Below, in pieces: positions 52,394-60,861 of a DNA stretch of 64,000 bases (position 1 is its first letter; each line of letters begins with the position of its first letter). The translations under genes and the position numbers were made by a program. This DNA comes from Mycolicibacterium mageritense (lineage in GTDB: Bacteria > Actinomycetota > Actinomycetes > Mycobacteriales > Mycobacteriaceae): contig NZ_AP022567.1 of assembly GCF_010727475.1 (NCBI RefSeq), positions 5,084,001 through 5,148,000 of the forward strand, given 5' to 3'. The notes under the pieces were generated by a model. That model saw nothing but the letters and a program-made list of their open reading frames with translations, did no database searches and had not been told where the DNA came from.

Positions 52394-52741
52394 GTGGTGG
52401 AATTCGGAATACTGCTCCTGCTCGTGGGGGCGCTCGCGCTCGTCGCGGCACCGTGGATCATGCGGCGCCGCGGGATCCGTGGCGAGTTGGCCCACGGCAC
52501 CCTGCTGGTCACCGGGGTCAGCCCACGGCCCGACGCCGAGGGGGAGCAGTTCGTCACCATCAGCGGCGTGATCAACGGGCCGACCGTCAACGAGCACGTC
52601 GTCTACCAGCGCATGGTCGTCGACGTGAACGAGTGGCCGTCGATGGGTGCGCTCATCCCGGTGGTGTACTCGCCTGCTAACCCCGACAAGTGGGCATTCG
52701 CTCCACCGGAGCCCCCGCCCGTGGACTATCCGGGCGCGTGA
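52394..52741 (+). CDS. small membrane-anchored hypothetical protein
   Basis: The 115-residue protein has one N-terminal membrane segment (FGILLLLVGALALVAAPWIM), then a basic RRRG stop-transfer sequence and a soluble strand-rich domain with QFVTISGVINGPTVNEHVVY. I do not recognise the family. GTG 52394 is supported by the -10 box; a second GTG follows directly. The gene is convergent with fprA (4-bp gap). Confidence 0.7.
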   Translation: MVEFGILLLLVGALALVAAPWIMRRRGIRGELAHGTLLVTGVSPRPDAEGEQFVTISGVINGPTVNEHVVYQRMVVDVNEWPSMGALIPVVYSPANPDKWAFAPPEPPPVDYPGA

Positions 52742-52745
52742 CCCC

Positions 52746-54104
52746 TCAGCCGTGGGCGATGCGTAACAGCTCGGCCACGCTGGGGAGCTTGACCCGCGGC
52801 CTGCCGGACGGTTCGCCGGCCGCCCGTTCGTGCGCATCGATGGCCCGCCAGTGGTCACCCGTGACCAGCTTGGGCTGACGCTCGGCGAGCCAGCCCGCCA
52901 GCTTCGCGGCGTGGTCGTCGCCGAAGTCGCCCAGCTCGGCGTCGCGCAGATCTTCGAGCACGGTGTTCACCGTTTCCGCCGAATCCTTCTTGTTGCTGCC
53001 GATGACGCCCGACGGCCCGCGCTTGATCCAACCGACGACGTACTCGTTGCGGCTGCCGTCGATCCGGCCGTTGGTGTGGGGGATGGTTGCCGAACGCTCG
53101 TCGAACGGTAGCCCGGGCGTCGGTACCCCGCGGTAGCCCACGGCCCGGACGACCAGCTCCGCGGACAGCTCTTCGCGCTCGCCGGTGTCCTTGGCGACCA
53201 CCCGGCCGTCCGCACCGCGGACAAGCTCGTTGCGGCCCAACACGATCGAGGAGACACGGCCTTCGCCGCGCAGCTCGATCGGCGACGTGCGGAAACGGAA
53301 TACGATGCGCCGCTTGGCTCCTCGCGGTTCGCGCTGCGCATAGCCGCGGAGCACCTTGATGTTCTGCTTGACGGTTTTGCCTGCGGCCTCGAGATCTTCG
53401 TCGGTGATGTCGGCGAAGTCCGCCGGATCCAGGATGACGTCGACGTCCTCAAGGCCTTCCATGTCACCGAGCTCGCGCAGCTCGACCGTGGTGAAAGTGG
53501 CCTGTAATGGCCCACGTCGGCCGATCACGAGCACTTCCTCGACCCCACGCGCGTCCAGCGACGCCAACGCGTGATCGGCGATGTCGGTGTGCGCCAGTGC
53601 CTTCTGATCGCTGACCAGAATGCGCGCCACGTCCAGCGCGACGTTGCCGTTGCCGACCACGACCGCGCGGCTGCCCGAAACGTTCGGCGTCATCTCGCCG
53701 AATCGAGGGTGGGCGTTGTACCAGCCCACGAAGTCGACGGCCGCGACGCTGCCGGGCAGATCCTCGCCGGGGATGTTCAACGAACGGTCCGACTGGGCGC
53801 CCACGGCGTAGATCACCGCGTCGTAGCGCTCTGCCAACTCGGCCGGTTGAACGTGTTCTCCGACCGCGATGTTGCCGAAGAAGCGGAATCGGGGATCCTC
53901 GGCGATGTTCTCGAACTGGGTGCTGATCGACTTGATCTTCGGATGGTCGGGCGCCACGCCCGAGCGCACCAGACCCCACGGGGTCGGCAGCATCTCGATC
54001 ATGTCGACGCGGACATCGCGTTGTTCGGCGGATTTCAGGAGTGACGCGGCAGCAAAGAATCCCGACGGACCCGAGCCGACGATCGCCACGTGATATGGGC
54101 GCAT
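52746..54104 (-). CDS. fprA: ferredoxin/adrenodoxin-NADP+ reductase FprA
   Basis: The 452-residue protein matches mycobacterial FprA: FAD site HVAIVGSGPSGFFAAASLLK, MLPTPWGLVRSGVAPDHPKI, the NADP site VVVGNGNVALDVARILV, and VVGWIKRGPSGVIGSNKKDS. It transfers electrons from NADPH to ferredoxins, which feed cytochromes P450 and other enzymes. Length is about that of M. tuberculosis FprA. ATG 54104 is the family start; the open frame to 54185 is rejected. It is divergent from prfB, as in M. tuberculosis. Confidence 0.95.
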   Translation of the reverse strand: MRPYHVAIVGSGPSGFFAAASLLKSAEQRDVRVDMIEMLPTPWGLVRSGVAPDHPKIKSISTQFENIAEDPRFRFFGNIAVGEHVQPAELAERYDAVIYAVGAQSDRSLNIPGEDLPGSVAAVDFVGWYNAHPRFGEMTPNVSGSRAVVVGNGNVALDVARILVSDQKALAHTDIADHALASLDARGVEEVLVIGRRGPLQATFTTVELRELGDMEGLEDVDVILDPADFADITDEDLEAAGKTVKQNIKVLRGYAQREPRGAKRRIVFRFRTSPIELRGEGRVSSIVLGRNELVRGADGRVVAKDTGEREELSAELVVRAVGYRGVPTPGLPFDERSATIPHTNGRIDGSRNEYVVGWIKRGPSGVIGSNKKDSAETVNTVLEDLRDAELGDFGDDHAAKLAGWLAERQPKLVTGDHWRAIDAHERAAGEPSGRPRVKLPSVAELLRIAHG

Positions 54105-54253
54105 GCACAAGCCTTCTATAAGCCAGCAATTGGCCACCCCCACCGCGCGCAAGGGGCTGTCGCGACGCGGCAAGGCTGGTACCACCCGACTCTAAACGCG
54201 GATCCGCGGTACTGCCGCCGGTCAGGAAGAACTGGCACCGATTGCCGTACCGG

Positions 54254-54259
54254 TACCCT
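54254..54259 (+). promoter_or_regulatory. -10 box (TACCCT) of prfB
   Basis: TACCCT fits TANNNT and ends 8 bases before GTG 54268, in the 163-bp gap divergent to fprA. The gap also holds a small palindrome (CGCGGATCCGCG, 54197-54208) and nothing else I can name. Confidence 0.45.
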
Positions 54260-54267
54260 GAACATTC

Positions 54268-55374
54268 GTGGATCCAGACCGTCTAGCCGATATCGCCGCA
54301 CTCGATGCCACCTTGACGACTGTGGAGCGGGTGCTCGACGTGGAAGGGCTGCGTGCGCGGATCGAGAAACTCGAACACGAGGCATCCGATCCGAACCTGT
54401 GGGATGACCAGAGCCGCGCCCAGAAAGTCACCAGCGAGCTGTCGCACGCGCAGGGTGAGTTGCGCCGCGTGGAGGCGCTGCGGGGCCGGCTCGATGACCT
54501 CCCGGTGCTCTACGAACTGGCGGCCGAAGAGGGCGGTGCCGAGGAGGTCGCCGAGGCCGACGCCGAACGCGCCAAGCTGCGCGAAGACATCGAGGCGATG
54601 GAAGTGCGGACCCTGCTGTCGGGGGAGTACGACGAGCGCGAGGCCGTGGTGACCATCCGGTCCGGCGCCGGTGGCGTCGACGCGGCCGACTGGGCCGAGA
54701 TGCTGATGCGCATGTATGTGCGCTGGGCCGAGCAGCACAACTACCCGGTCGAGGTGTTCGACACGTCCTACGCCGAAGAGGCCGGCCTCAAGAGCGCGAC
54801 GTTCGCGGTGCACGCGCCGTACGCATACGGCACGCTGTCCGTCGAACAGGGCACCCACCGGCTGGTGCGGATCAGCCCGTTCGACAACCAGGGCCGCCGC
54901 CAGACGTCGTTCGCCGACGTCGAGGTGCTGCCGGTGGTGGACACGACTGACCACATCGACATCCCTGAGGGCGACGTGCGCGTCGACGTCTACCGCTCGT
55001 CGGGTCCCGGCGGGCAGTCGGTGAACACCACCGACTCCGCGGTTCGACTTACTCACATCCCCACCGGTATCGTGGTGACCTGCCAGAACGAGAAGTCGCA
55101 GTTGCAGAACAAGGTTTCGGCCATGCGGGTTCTCCAGGCAAAGCTGTTGGAACGTAAGCGTTTAGAGGAACGCGCAGAGCTGGACGCGTTGAAGGGCGAC
55201 GGCGGGAGCTCGTGGGGCAACCAAATGCGTTCCTACGTTCTGCACCCGTACCAGATGGTGAAGGATCTCCGCACCGAATACGAGGTCGGTAATCCCGCAG
55301 CGGTTCTCGACGGAGACATCGACGGATTCCTGGAGGCAGGAATCAGATGGCGCAACAGAAAAGATGACGATTAG
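54268..55374 (+). CDS. prfB: peptide chain release factor 2
   Basis: The 368-residue protein has the RF2 stop-codon-reading motif SPF (RLVRISPFDNQGRRQTSF) and the GGQ peptidyl-hydrolysis motif in SSGPGGQSVNTTDSAVRL. It terminates translation at UGA and UAA. Unlike in E. coli there is no in-frame TGA or +1 frameshift site near codon 25; the frame is continuous. The GTG start follows a -10 box closely. Its end overlaps the mscS-like gene by 11 bases. Confidence 0.97.
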   Translation: MDPDRLADIAALDATLTTVERVLDVEGLRARIEKLEHEASDPNLWDDQSRAQKVTSELSHAQGELRRVEALRGRLDDLPVLYELAAEEGGAEEVAEADAERAKLREDIEAMEVRTLLSGEYDEREAVVTIRSGAGGVDAADWAEMLMRMYVRWAEQHNYPVEVFDTSYAEEAGLKSATFAVHAPYAYGTLSVEQGTHRLVRISPFDNQGRRQTSFADVEVLPVVDTTDHIDIPEGDVRVDVYRSSGPGGQSVNTTDSAVRLTHIPTGIVVTCQNEKSQLQNKVSAMRVLQAKLLERKRLEERAELDALKGDGGSSWGNQMRSYVLHPYQMVKDLRTEYEVGNPAAVLDGDIDGFLEAGIRWRNRKDDD

Positions 55375-56371
55375 TACGTTGGCCTCGGATTGGGCCGCCA
55401 CCGCGCTCGCTTTTCCGGCCGCGCAGCGCTGGCACGATTTCTGGCACGGCGAGATCGGCGTCTGGATATTGAGCAAGGGCCTCCGGATCGCTCTGCTGTT
55501 GATCGGGGGGCTGCTGGCCGCGCGCTTCATCAGCTGGGCCGCGCAGCGGGTCGTCAAGCGGATCGACGCGGAGTACGAGGAAAGCGACCAGCTGGTGCGC
55601 TCCGAGAGCGCCAAGCACCGCCAGGCGGTCGCGTCGGTGATCTCGTGGGTTTCGGTGGCGCTGTTGTTCGTCGTCGTGGCCGTCGAGGTCAGTGACGTGT
55701 TGGCGGTGCCCATCGTGTCCCTGGCCGCGCCCGCGACCGTGATCGGTGCCGCGCTGGGTTTCGGCGCCCAACGCATCGTCCAGGATCTGCTCGCGGGGTT
55801 CTTCATCATCACCGAGAAGCAGTACGGGTTCGGTGACCTGGTCCGGCTGACGATCGGGGCGAGCAACGAAGCCGAAGGCACCGTCGAGGACGTCACGCTG
55901 CGGATCACCAAGCTGCGGTCGTCCGAAGGCGAGATGTACACCGTGCCCAACGGGCAGATCGTCAAGGCGCTGAACCTGTCCAAGGACTGGGCCCGCTCCG
56001 TCGTCGACATACCGGTACCGGTCAGTGTCGACCTGAACGTGGTCAACGATGTGCTGCACGAAGTTGCCGAGAAGGCCGCCGAGGACGGCGAACTGTCCAA
56101 GCTGCTGCTCGACAAACCACAGCTCATGGGCGTCGAGAGCATCGGACTGGAAACGGTGAATCTGCGCATGGTCGCGCGGACCCTGCCGGGCAAGCAGTTC
56201 GAGGTCGGACGGCGGCTGCGGGTGCGGGTGATCCGTGCCCTGCGTCGCGCCGGCGTCGTCACCCCGTCCGACGCCGCGGCACCGACGGTGGAAGCGCTCG
56301 CGCATCCGGCACAGGTGCCACCGCCCGACACGGCGGCGCAGGGGCAGTCGAGCCGGGAGAGCGGCAAGTGA
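55364..56371 (+). CDS. MscS-family mechanosensitive channel-like protein
   Basis: The 335-residue membrane protein has three N-terminal hydrophobic segments (GLRIALLLIGGLLAARFISW, AVASVISWVSVALLFVVVAV and LAVPIVSLAAPATVIGAALGFG), and the pore-helix motif continues FGAQRIVQDLLAGFFIITEKQY, typical of MscS. A cytoplasmic beta domain follows (GTVEDVTLRITKLRSSEGEM, VPNGQIVKALNLSKDW). It should release solutes on hypo-osmotic shock. The start lies inside prfB, so it is coupled; the C-terminus is Pro/Ser-rich. Confidence 0.9.
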   Translation: MTISTLASDWAATALAFPAAQRWHDFWHGEIGVWILSKGLRIALLLIGGLLAARFISWAAQRVVKRIDAEYEESDQLVRSESAKHRQAVASVISWVSVALLFVVVAVEVSDVLAVPIVSLAAPATVIGAALGFGAQRIVQDLLAGFFIITEKQYGFGDLVRLTIGASNEAEGTVEDVTLRITKLRSSEGEMYTVPNGQIVKALNLSKDWARSVVDIPVPVSVDLNVVNDVLHEVAEKAAEDGELSKLLLDKPQLMGVESIGLETVNLRMVARTLPGKQFEVGRRLRVRVIRALRRAGVVTPSDAAAPTVEALAHPAQVPPPDTAAQGQSSRESGK

Positions 56372-56886
56372 AGCTCGACGTCAACGCGGTCAAGGACGCC
56401 GTCGTCAAGCGCTGGCCCACGCGTCTCGGCAGGCTCCGCACGTCGACCGTGGTGCTGGTCATCGCGTTCGTGGCCCTGTCGTGGGTGCAGCAGGAGTACG
56501 CGCCGAGAACCGTGAGTACCGAGACTCCGGCCCCGCAGGTCGTGCCGCCGGGATTCGTGCCCGACCCGGATTACACCTGGGTGCCGCGCACGCGGGTGCC
56601 GACACCGGTGACCACCACGACCACACCGACGACCACGTCGCCCACCGAGACGCCCACGACGACCGAAGAGGAGACCACGAGCCCCACCAGTCCGACCAGC
56701 ACGGACGACACGCCTACGTCCACGACGCCGACGGCGCCCGCACCGAGAACGACGGTGGTCGACCCGGACGGTCCCGGCTTGTTGCCTCCCATAACGCTGC
56801 CGTTGCTTCCCGGGCAGACGCCCGCCACGCCTGCTCCGCAGGTTCAACCCGGCCAGGAGTCGGTGGCGCCCACGCTGCCGAGGTAG
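56368..56886 (+). CDS. membrane-anchored Thr/Pro-rich hypothetical protein
   Basis: The 172-residue protein has a cytoplasmic basic N-terminus, one membrane segment (TSTVVLVIAFVALSWV near residues 26-42) and then a long Thr/Pro/Glu-rich stretch (TTTTPTTTSPTETPTTTEEE, a probable extended, possibly glycosylated periplasmic stalk). No catalytic domain is visible. In M. tuberculosis a Pro-rich protein lies at the same place between the MscS-like and ftsE genes. GTG 56368 overlaps the mscS-like stop. Confidence 0.8.
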   Translation: MKLDVNAVKDAVVKRWPTRLGRLRTSTVVLVIAFVALSWVQQEYAPRTVSTETPAPQVVPPGFVPDPDYTWVPRTRVPTPVTTTTTPTTTSPTETPTTTEEETTSPTSPTSTDDTPTSTTPTAPAPRTTVVDPDGPGLLPPITLPLLPGQTPATPAPQVQPGQESVAPTLPR

Positions 56887-56914
56887 CGTGACCCGGCCCA
56901 TGCGTTCTCCCCGC

Positions 56915-56920
56915 TACACT
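56915..56920 (+). promoter_or_regulatory. -10 box (TACACT) of ftsE
   Basis: TACACT fits TANNNT and ends 8 bases before GTG 56929 and 11 before ATG 56932, so ftsEX can have its own near-leaderless transcript. Confidence 0.45.
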
Positions 56921-56931
56921 GGCGTGCCGTG

Positions 56932-57621
56932 ATGATCACCCTCGACCACGTGACGAAGCAGTACAAGTCTTCGGCACGTCCAGCACTCGATGATGTCTCG
57001 CTGAAGATCGACAAGGGTGAGTTCGTCTTTCTGATCGGGCCTTCCGGGTCCGGCAAGTCGACGTTCATGCGGCTGCTGCTGGCCGCCGAGACTCCCACCG
57101 CAGGCGACATCCGGGTCTCCAAGTTCCATGTGAACAAGCTGCGCGACCGGCACATCCCGAGCCTGCGTCAGGTCATCGGATGCGTGTTCCAGGATTTCCG
57201 GCTGCTGCAGCAGAAGACGGTGTTCGAGAACGTGGCCTTCGCGCTGGAGGTGATCGGCAAGCGCAGCGAGGTGATCAACCGGGTCGTGCCCGACGTGTTG
57301 GAGATGGTCGGGTTGTCCGGCAAGGCCAACCGGCTGCCCAGTGAGCTCTCCGGTGGCGAGCAGCAGCGCGTCGCGATCGCCCGCGCGTTCGTCAACCGCC
57401 CGCTGGTGCTGATCGCCGACGAACCGACCGGCAACCTCGACCCGGAAACCAGCAAGGACATCATGGATCTGCTCGAGCGCATCAACCGCACGGGCACGAC
57501 GGTGGTGATGGCCACCCACGACCACCACATCGTCGACTCGATGCGCCAGCGCGTCATCGAACTCGAACTCGGCCGGCTGATTCGCGATGAGCAGCGTGGC
57601 GTCTACGGAATGGATCGCTAA
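56932..57621 (+). CDS. ftsE: cell division ATP-binding protein FtsE
   Basis: The 229-residue ABC ATPase has Walker A (LIGPSGSGKSTFMRLL), the Q-loop (VIGCVFQDFRLLQQKTVFEN), the signature LSGGEQQRVAIARAFVNRP, Walker B (LVLIADEPTGNLDP) and the H-loop His in MATHDHHIVDS. With FtsX it drives periplasmic peptidoglycan hydrolases (RipC in mycobacteria) during division. ATG 56932 gives the known N-terminus MITLDHVTKQYK; a GTG directly before (56929) may be used on a leaderless mRNA. The stop abuts ftsX. Confidence 0.97.
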   Translation: MITLDHVTKQYKSSARPALDDVSLKIDKGEFVFLIGPSGSGKSTFMRLLLAAETPTAGDIRVSKFHVNKLRDRHIPSLRQVIGCVFQDFRLLQQKTVFENVAFALEVIGKRSEVINRVVPDVLEMVGLSGKANRLPSELSGGEQQRVAIARAFVNRPLVLIADEPTGNLDPETSKDIMDLLERINRTGTTVVMATHDHHIVDSMRQRVIELELGRLIRDEQRGVYGMDR

Positions 57622-58518
57622 GTGCGTTTTGGCTTCCTCATCAATGAGGTTCTGACCGGTCTTCGTCGCAACGTCACCATGACGGTTGCGATGATCCTCA
57701 CCACGGCCATCTCCATCGGCCTGTTCGGTGGTGGTCTGCTGGTGGTCCGGCTGGCCGATCAGTCGCGCGACATCTACCTCGACCGGGTCGAGACGCAGGT
57801 GTTCCTGACCGACGACATCTCGGCCAACGACATGACCTGCGACTCCGATCCGTGCAAGTCGTTGCGGCAGAAGATCGAGGACAACACCGACGACGTGAAA
57901 TCGGTGCGCTTCCTCAACCGGGACCAGGCGTACGAGGACGCGATCCGGAAGTTCCCGCAGTACAAGGACGTCGCGGGCAAGGACGCGTTCCCGGCCTCGT
58001 TCATCGTCAAGCTCAACGATCCCGAACAACACGACGCGTTCGACAAGTCGATGATCGGCCAGCCCGGCGTGCGCAACGTGCAGAACCAGAAGGATCTGGT
58101 CGACCGGTTGTTCGCGGTGCTCGACGGGCTGAGCAGCGCGGCGTTCGCGGTGGCGTTGGTCCAGGCGATCGGCGCGGTGCTGTTGATCGCCAACATGGTT
58201 CAGGTCGCTGCCTACACGCGGCGCACCGAGATCGGCATCATGCGACTGGTCGGAGCGTCGCGGTGGTACACACAGCTGCCATTCCTGGTCGAGGCGATGC
58301 TCGCGGCGCTCATCGGTGTGGTGATCGCGATCCTGGGGCTCATCGTGGTGCGGGCCGCGTTCCTGGAGAAGGCGCTCGACCAGTTCTACCAAGCTAATTT
58401 GATTGCCAGAATCGACTACGCCGATATCCTCTATATCTCGCCGATCCTGCTGTTCGTGGGTGTGGCGATGGCCGGTGTCACGGCGTACGTGACGCTGCGG
58501 CTGTACGTACGTAGATAG
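57622..58518 (+). CDS. ftsX: cell division protein FtsX
   Basis: The 298-residue permease has one N-terminal helix (MTVAMILTTAISIGLFGGGL), a periplasmic domain of about 120 residues with a Cys pair (MTCDSDPCKS) and three C-terminal helices, the family topology. The extracellular loop carries the conserved hydrophobic core that contacts RipC. GTG 57622 directly follows the ftsE stop. Confidence 0.97.
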   Translation: MRFGFLINEVLTGLRRNVTMTVAMILTTAISIGLFGGGLLVVRLADQSRDIYLDRVETQVFLTDDISANDMTCDSDPCKSLRQKIEDNTDDVKSVRFLNRDQAYEDAIRKFPQYKDVAGKDAFPASFIVKLNDPEQHDAFDKSMIGQPGVRNVQNQKDLVDRLFAVLDGLSSAAFAVALVQAIGAVLLIANMVQVAAYTRRTEIGIMRLVGASRWYTQLPFLVEAMLAALIGVVIAILGLIVVRAAFLEKALDQFYQANLIARIDYADILYISPILLFVGVAMAGVTAYVTLRLYVRR

Positions 58519-58525
58519 GTGCGAG

Positions 58526-59014
58526 GTGGCGACCAAGAAGTCGAGTCCCGCGGGCAACAAGCAGATTGTGGCGAGCAATCGCAAGGCCCGCCACAACTAC
58601 GCGATCCTCGACACCTACGAGGCGGGCATCGCCCTGATGGGCACCGAGGTCAAGAGCCTGCGGGAAGGGCAGGCGTCTCTGGTCGACGCCTTCGCCACGG
58701 TCGACGACGGTGAGATCTGGCTGCGCAACGTGCACATCGCCGAGTATCACCACGGCACCTGGACCAACCACGCGCCGCGGCGCAACCGCAAGCTGCTGCT
58801 GCACCGCCGGCAGATCGACAACCTGATCGGCAAGATCCGCGACGGCAACCTCACTCTGGTGCCGCTGTCGATGTACTTCTCCGACGGCAAGGTCAAGGTG
58901 GAACTGGCCCTGGCCCGCGGTAAACAGGCCCACGACAAACGGCAGGACATGGCCAAGCGGGACGCGCAGCGCGAGGTGGTCCGCGAGCTCGGGCGCCGCG
59001 CCAAGGGGATGTGA
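58526..59014 (+). CDS. smpB: tmRNA-binding protein SmpB
   Basis: The 162-residue protein has the SmpB core: VASNRKARHNYAILDTYEAG, GTEVKSLREGQASLVDAFA, EYHHGTWTNHAPRRNRKLLL and the basic C-terminal tail HDKRQDMAKRDAQREVVREL. It brings tmRNA to stalled ribosomes. It lies 7 bp after ftsX and about 190 bp before ssrA, the usual mycobacterial arrangement. The start is GTG with GTGCGAGG upstream. Confidence 0.97.
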   Translation: MATKKSSPAGNKQIVASNRKARHNYAILDTYEAGIALMGTEVKSLREGQASLVDAFATVDDGEIWLRNVHIAEYHHGTWTNHAPRRNRKLLLHRRQIDNLIGKIRDGNLTLVPLSMYFSDGKVKVELALARGKQAHDKRQDMAKRDAQREVVRELGRRAKGM

Positions 59015-59042
59015 CCCACGCACCGCGAGCTCTCCTCGCACC

Positions 59043-59082
59043 GCGAACGTGCGGGTCTGTCGGCCGACACGCCGCATTTCGC
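59043..59082. repeat. imperfect 40-bp palindrome after smpB
   Basis: GCGAACGTGCGG... and ...GCCGCATTTCGC pair imperfectly around a perfect 12-base core, TGTCGGCCGACA (59058-59069). It may act as the smpB terminator hairpin, although no T-run follows. Confidence 0.45.
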
Positions 59083-59141
59083 CAGCAGCTCGCGCACGCT
59101 CGGCCACCTCGAACGACACGAGAATGCCGCGGAATAATCGC

Positions 59142-59172
59142 TTGGCGTTCGCCGTTGGTGTTCGCGTACCAT
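59142..59172 (+). promoter_or_regulatory. candidate ssrA promoter
   Basis: TTGGCG (59142-59147) and TACCAT (59167-59172) are 19 bases apart and could be the -35 and -10 elements. The transcript would then begin near 59179, just before a perfect hairpin (CCTGCCGA-AAG-TCGGCAGG, 59180-59198) that ends 7 bases ahead of mature tmRNA and would be removed by RNase P. Confidence 0.45.
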
Positions 59173-59205
59173 TGATTGTCCTGCCGAAAGTCGGCAGGGA
59201 TGCGA

Positions 59206-59574
59206 GGGGCTGATCGGTTTCGACTTCGCGCATCGAATCAAGGGAAGCGTGCCGGTGCAGGCAAGAGACCACCGTAAGCGTCGTTGCAACCAATTAAGCG
59301 CCGATTCCAATCAGCGCGACTACGCACTCGCTGCCTAAGCGACTGCGTGTCTGTCAGACCGGGAGCGCCCTCGGCCCGGACCCTGGCATCAGCTAGAGGG
59401 AACCACCCACGGGTTCGGTCGCGGAACCCGTGGGGACATCAAACAGCGACTGGGATCGTCATCTCGGCTTGTTCGCGTGACTGAGAGATCCGAGTAGAGG
59501 CACAGCGAACTGCGCACGGAGAAGCCTCGAGGACATGCCGTAGGACCCGGGTTCAATTCCCGGCAGCTCCACCA
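59206..59574 (+). ncRNA. ssrA: tmRNA
   Basis: The 369-nt RNA starts GGGGCUGA and ends with GCUCCACCA, so the acceptor stem (GGGGCUG with CAGCUCC) pairs as in tRNA-Ala. The T-arm GGGTTCAATTCCC is clear near the 3' end. The tag reading frame at 59300-59338 encodes ADSNQRDYALAA and then TAA, the mycobacterial type of degradation tag. It rescues stalled ribosomes together with SmpB. The CCA is encoded. The 3' end is also the integration target of the downstream element, which restores the full sequence. Confidence 0.96.
59540..59574. other. presumed attL core: 3' end of ssrA
   Basis: The element begins directly after the CCA of tmRNA, and its integrase gene points toward this site, so the crossover most likely lies in the T-arm/acceptor part of ssrA. 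The matching copy (attR) must be beyond the window; exact limits cannot be seen. Cluster K mycobacteriophages are known to use the tmRNA gene as attB. Confidence 0.5.
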
Positions 59575-59623
59575 GAGAAAAAGCAGGTCAGAGCGTATTT
59601 TCGCTCTGGCCTGCTTCTCTTTT
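59575..59623. terminator. hairpin terminator shared by ssrA and int
   Basis: GAGAA..AGCAGGTCAGAGCG (left) pairs with CGCTCTGGCCTGCTTCTC (right) around TATTTT with one G-T wobble, followed by TTTT. It follows the tmRNA 3' end by zero bases and contains the int stop codon, so it can terminate ssrA from the left and int from the right. As it is beyond the att core, it is supplied by the element. Confidence 0.75.
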
Positions 59624-60748
59624 GCCCACATTTTGCCCACAACCTGAAACGAGGTCGTCCATCCGGTCGGCAACGTCGTCCAGGTCGTCGGCGAACAGGT
59701 GGCCGTACTGGTCGAGCGTCATCGTGGCCGTCTTGTGCCCTAGCTGGCTCTGCACGGTCTTGACATTGGCACCGGATGCGATCATCAGCGATGCCGCCGT
59801 ATGACGTAATTCGTGGACTGTGACGCGCGGAAAATTCGGGTCTGCGGCTTGGCATCGTTTCACCGCCGCGCCGAACCAATGCGTCGTTGTGGGCGGTCGC
59901 AACGGTTGGCCGTCTGCGCGGCTCCACAGAAGTTCGTCGGGAGATTTTGCGACCATCGCCGGTGCGAGAAGTTTGAGCACTGACGCCGAGACTGCGACCG
60001 AGCGAGCCGCGTGATTTTTCGTCGTACCCATGATCGTTTTTGCGTTCACCTTGGACGCTGAGCGCTCCACGCGGATGCGTCCGCGCCCGAGGTCAATATC
60101 GCGCATACGCAGCGCGGCCATTTCTCCCCATCGCAGACCCGTCGTCGCGAGCAACAGCACGATATCGGGATGCTTCGATTCGTCAGCGAGCATCGAAACT
60201 TGCGCAGCGGTCAGGAAATTCTTTGTTCCGTCCACCTTGCGCGGCATCTTCACACCGCGCGCCGGGTTGGCAACTAGACGCCGGTCGCTCACCGCGTCAT
60301 CCAAGATTCCCGCGAGCACGGTATGCGCGTGCGCGACCGATGACGCCGACATAGGCAATTCCGCAACCCACGTTTGAATCTCCGTCTGTCGAATATCAGC
60401 GATGCGTCGTCTTCCCCATTTCGGTTCGACGTGGACGCGCCACACTGATTCCAGACGTGCCGCCCAACTTGCTTTGTGGTGAACCTGACGCGCCAACCAC
60501 AGTGGCCCTAGCTCACCTACCGTAATTTGACCGAGCGACGGAGCGACATATTTACCGGTCAGCTTTTCAACCTCAACTGTGTTCGCAAAGTTGTTGGCGT
60601 CGCGCTTGGTTTTAAATCCACGCTTGTCGGTCTGGCGGTTATCTGGCGTGCGATAGCGCACACGATAGAGCGTTTCGCCCTTTGCATTCTGATATTTGCT
60701 GACGGTTGCCAATTTGATTCCCGATTCTCTTGCGGTGCGCTGTAACAT
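59588..60748 (-). CDS. int: tyrosine recombinase/integrase
   Basis: The 386-residue integrase has an N-terminal arm-binding domain (YRVRYRTPDNRQTDKRGFKT), a core-binding SAM-like domain (about 75-165) and the catalytic domain with R206 (TTGLRWGEMAALR), H312-x2-R315 (VHELRHTAAS), H338 (QLGHKTATM) and the nucleophile Y348 (TLDQYGHLF). All catalytic residues are present, so it should be active. It is directed toward ssrA and ends 14 bp from the tmRNA CCA. ATG 60748 is the first start. Its last codons form half of the terminator hairpin. Confidence 0.95.
   Translation of the reverse strand: MLQRTARESGIKLATVSKYQNAKGETLYRVRYRTPDNRQTDKRGFKTKRDANNFANTVEVEKLTGKYVAPSLGQITVGELGPLWLARQVHHKASWAARLESVWRVHVEPKWGRRRIADIRQTEIQTWVAELPMSASSVAHAHTVLAGILDDAVSDRRLVANPARGVKMPRKVDGTKNFLTAAQVSMLADESKHPDIVLLLATTGLRWGEMAALRMRDIDLGRGRIRVERSASKVNAKTIMGTTKNHAARSVAVSASVLKLLAPAMVAKSPDELLWSRADGQPLRPPTTTHWFGAAVKRCQAADPNFPRVTVHELRHTAASLMIASGANVKTVQSQLGHKTATMTLDQYGHLFADDLDDVADRMDDLVSGCGQNVGKREAGQSENTL
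59620..59641. repeat. tandem 11-bp repeat, candidate arm-type integrase site
   Basis: TTTTGCCCACA occurs twice in a row (59620-59630 and 59631-59641), close to the presumed crossover and inside the int C-terminus, where it encodes GQNVGK. Direct repeats of this length near att are typical of arm-type binding sites. Confidence 0.45.
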
Positions 60749-60832
60749 TTGTTCCGGCTAGCCCGCTGACCTGCGGCTATGTCACCAGCGTAGCCGGTCA
60801 ATCACCGATGCTCAAGGATGGCGTGTCGTTGC

Positions 60833-60861
60833 TTGACACGGCTTAAGTGTGCGGGCACGAT
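60833..60861 (+). promoter_or_regulatory. promoter candidate of the element's rightward operon
   Basis: A perfect -35 box TTGACA (60833-60838) and CACGAT (60856-60861) are 17 bases apart in the 200-bp gap between the divergent int and HTH genes. The -10 box is weak. Transcripts would run into the HTH and primase genes. Confidence 0.45.

Noticed and set aside
54197..54208. CGCGGATCCGCG palindrome between fprA and prfB
   Set aside because: A 12-bp palindrome is easily found by chance in GC-rich DNA, and it is not placed at a clear promoter element.
54268..54400. Programmed +1 frameshift in prfB as in E. coli
   Set aside because: The reading frame is continuous from GTG 54268 with no in-frame TGA near codon 25.
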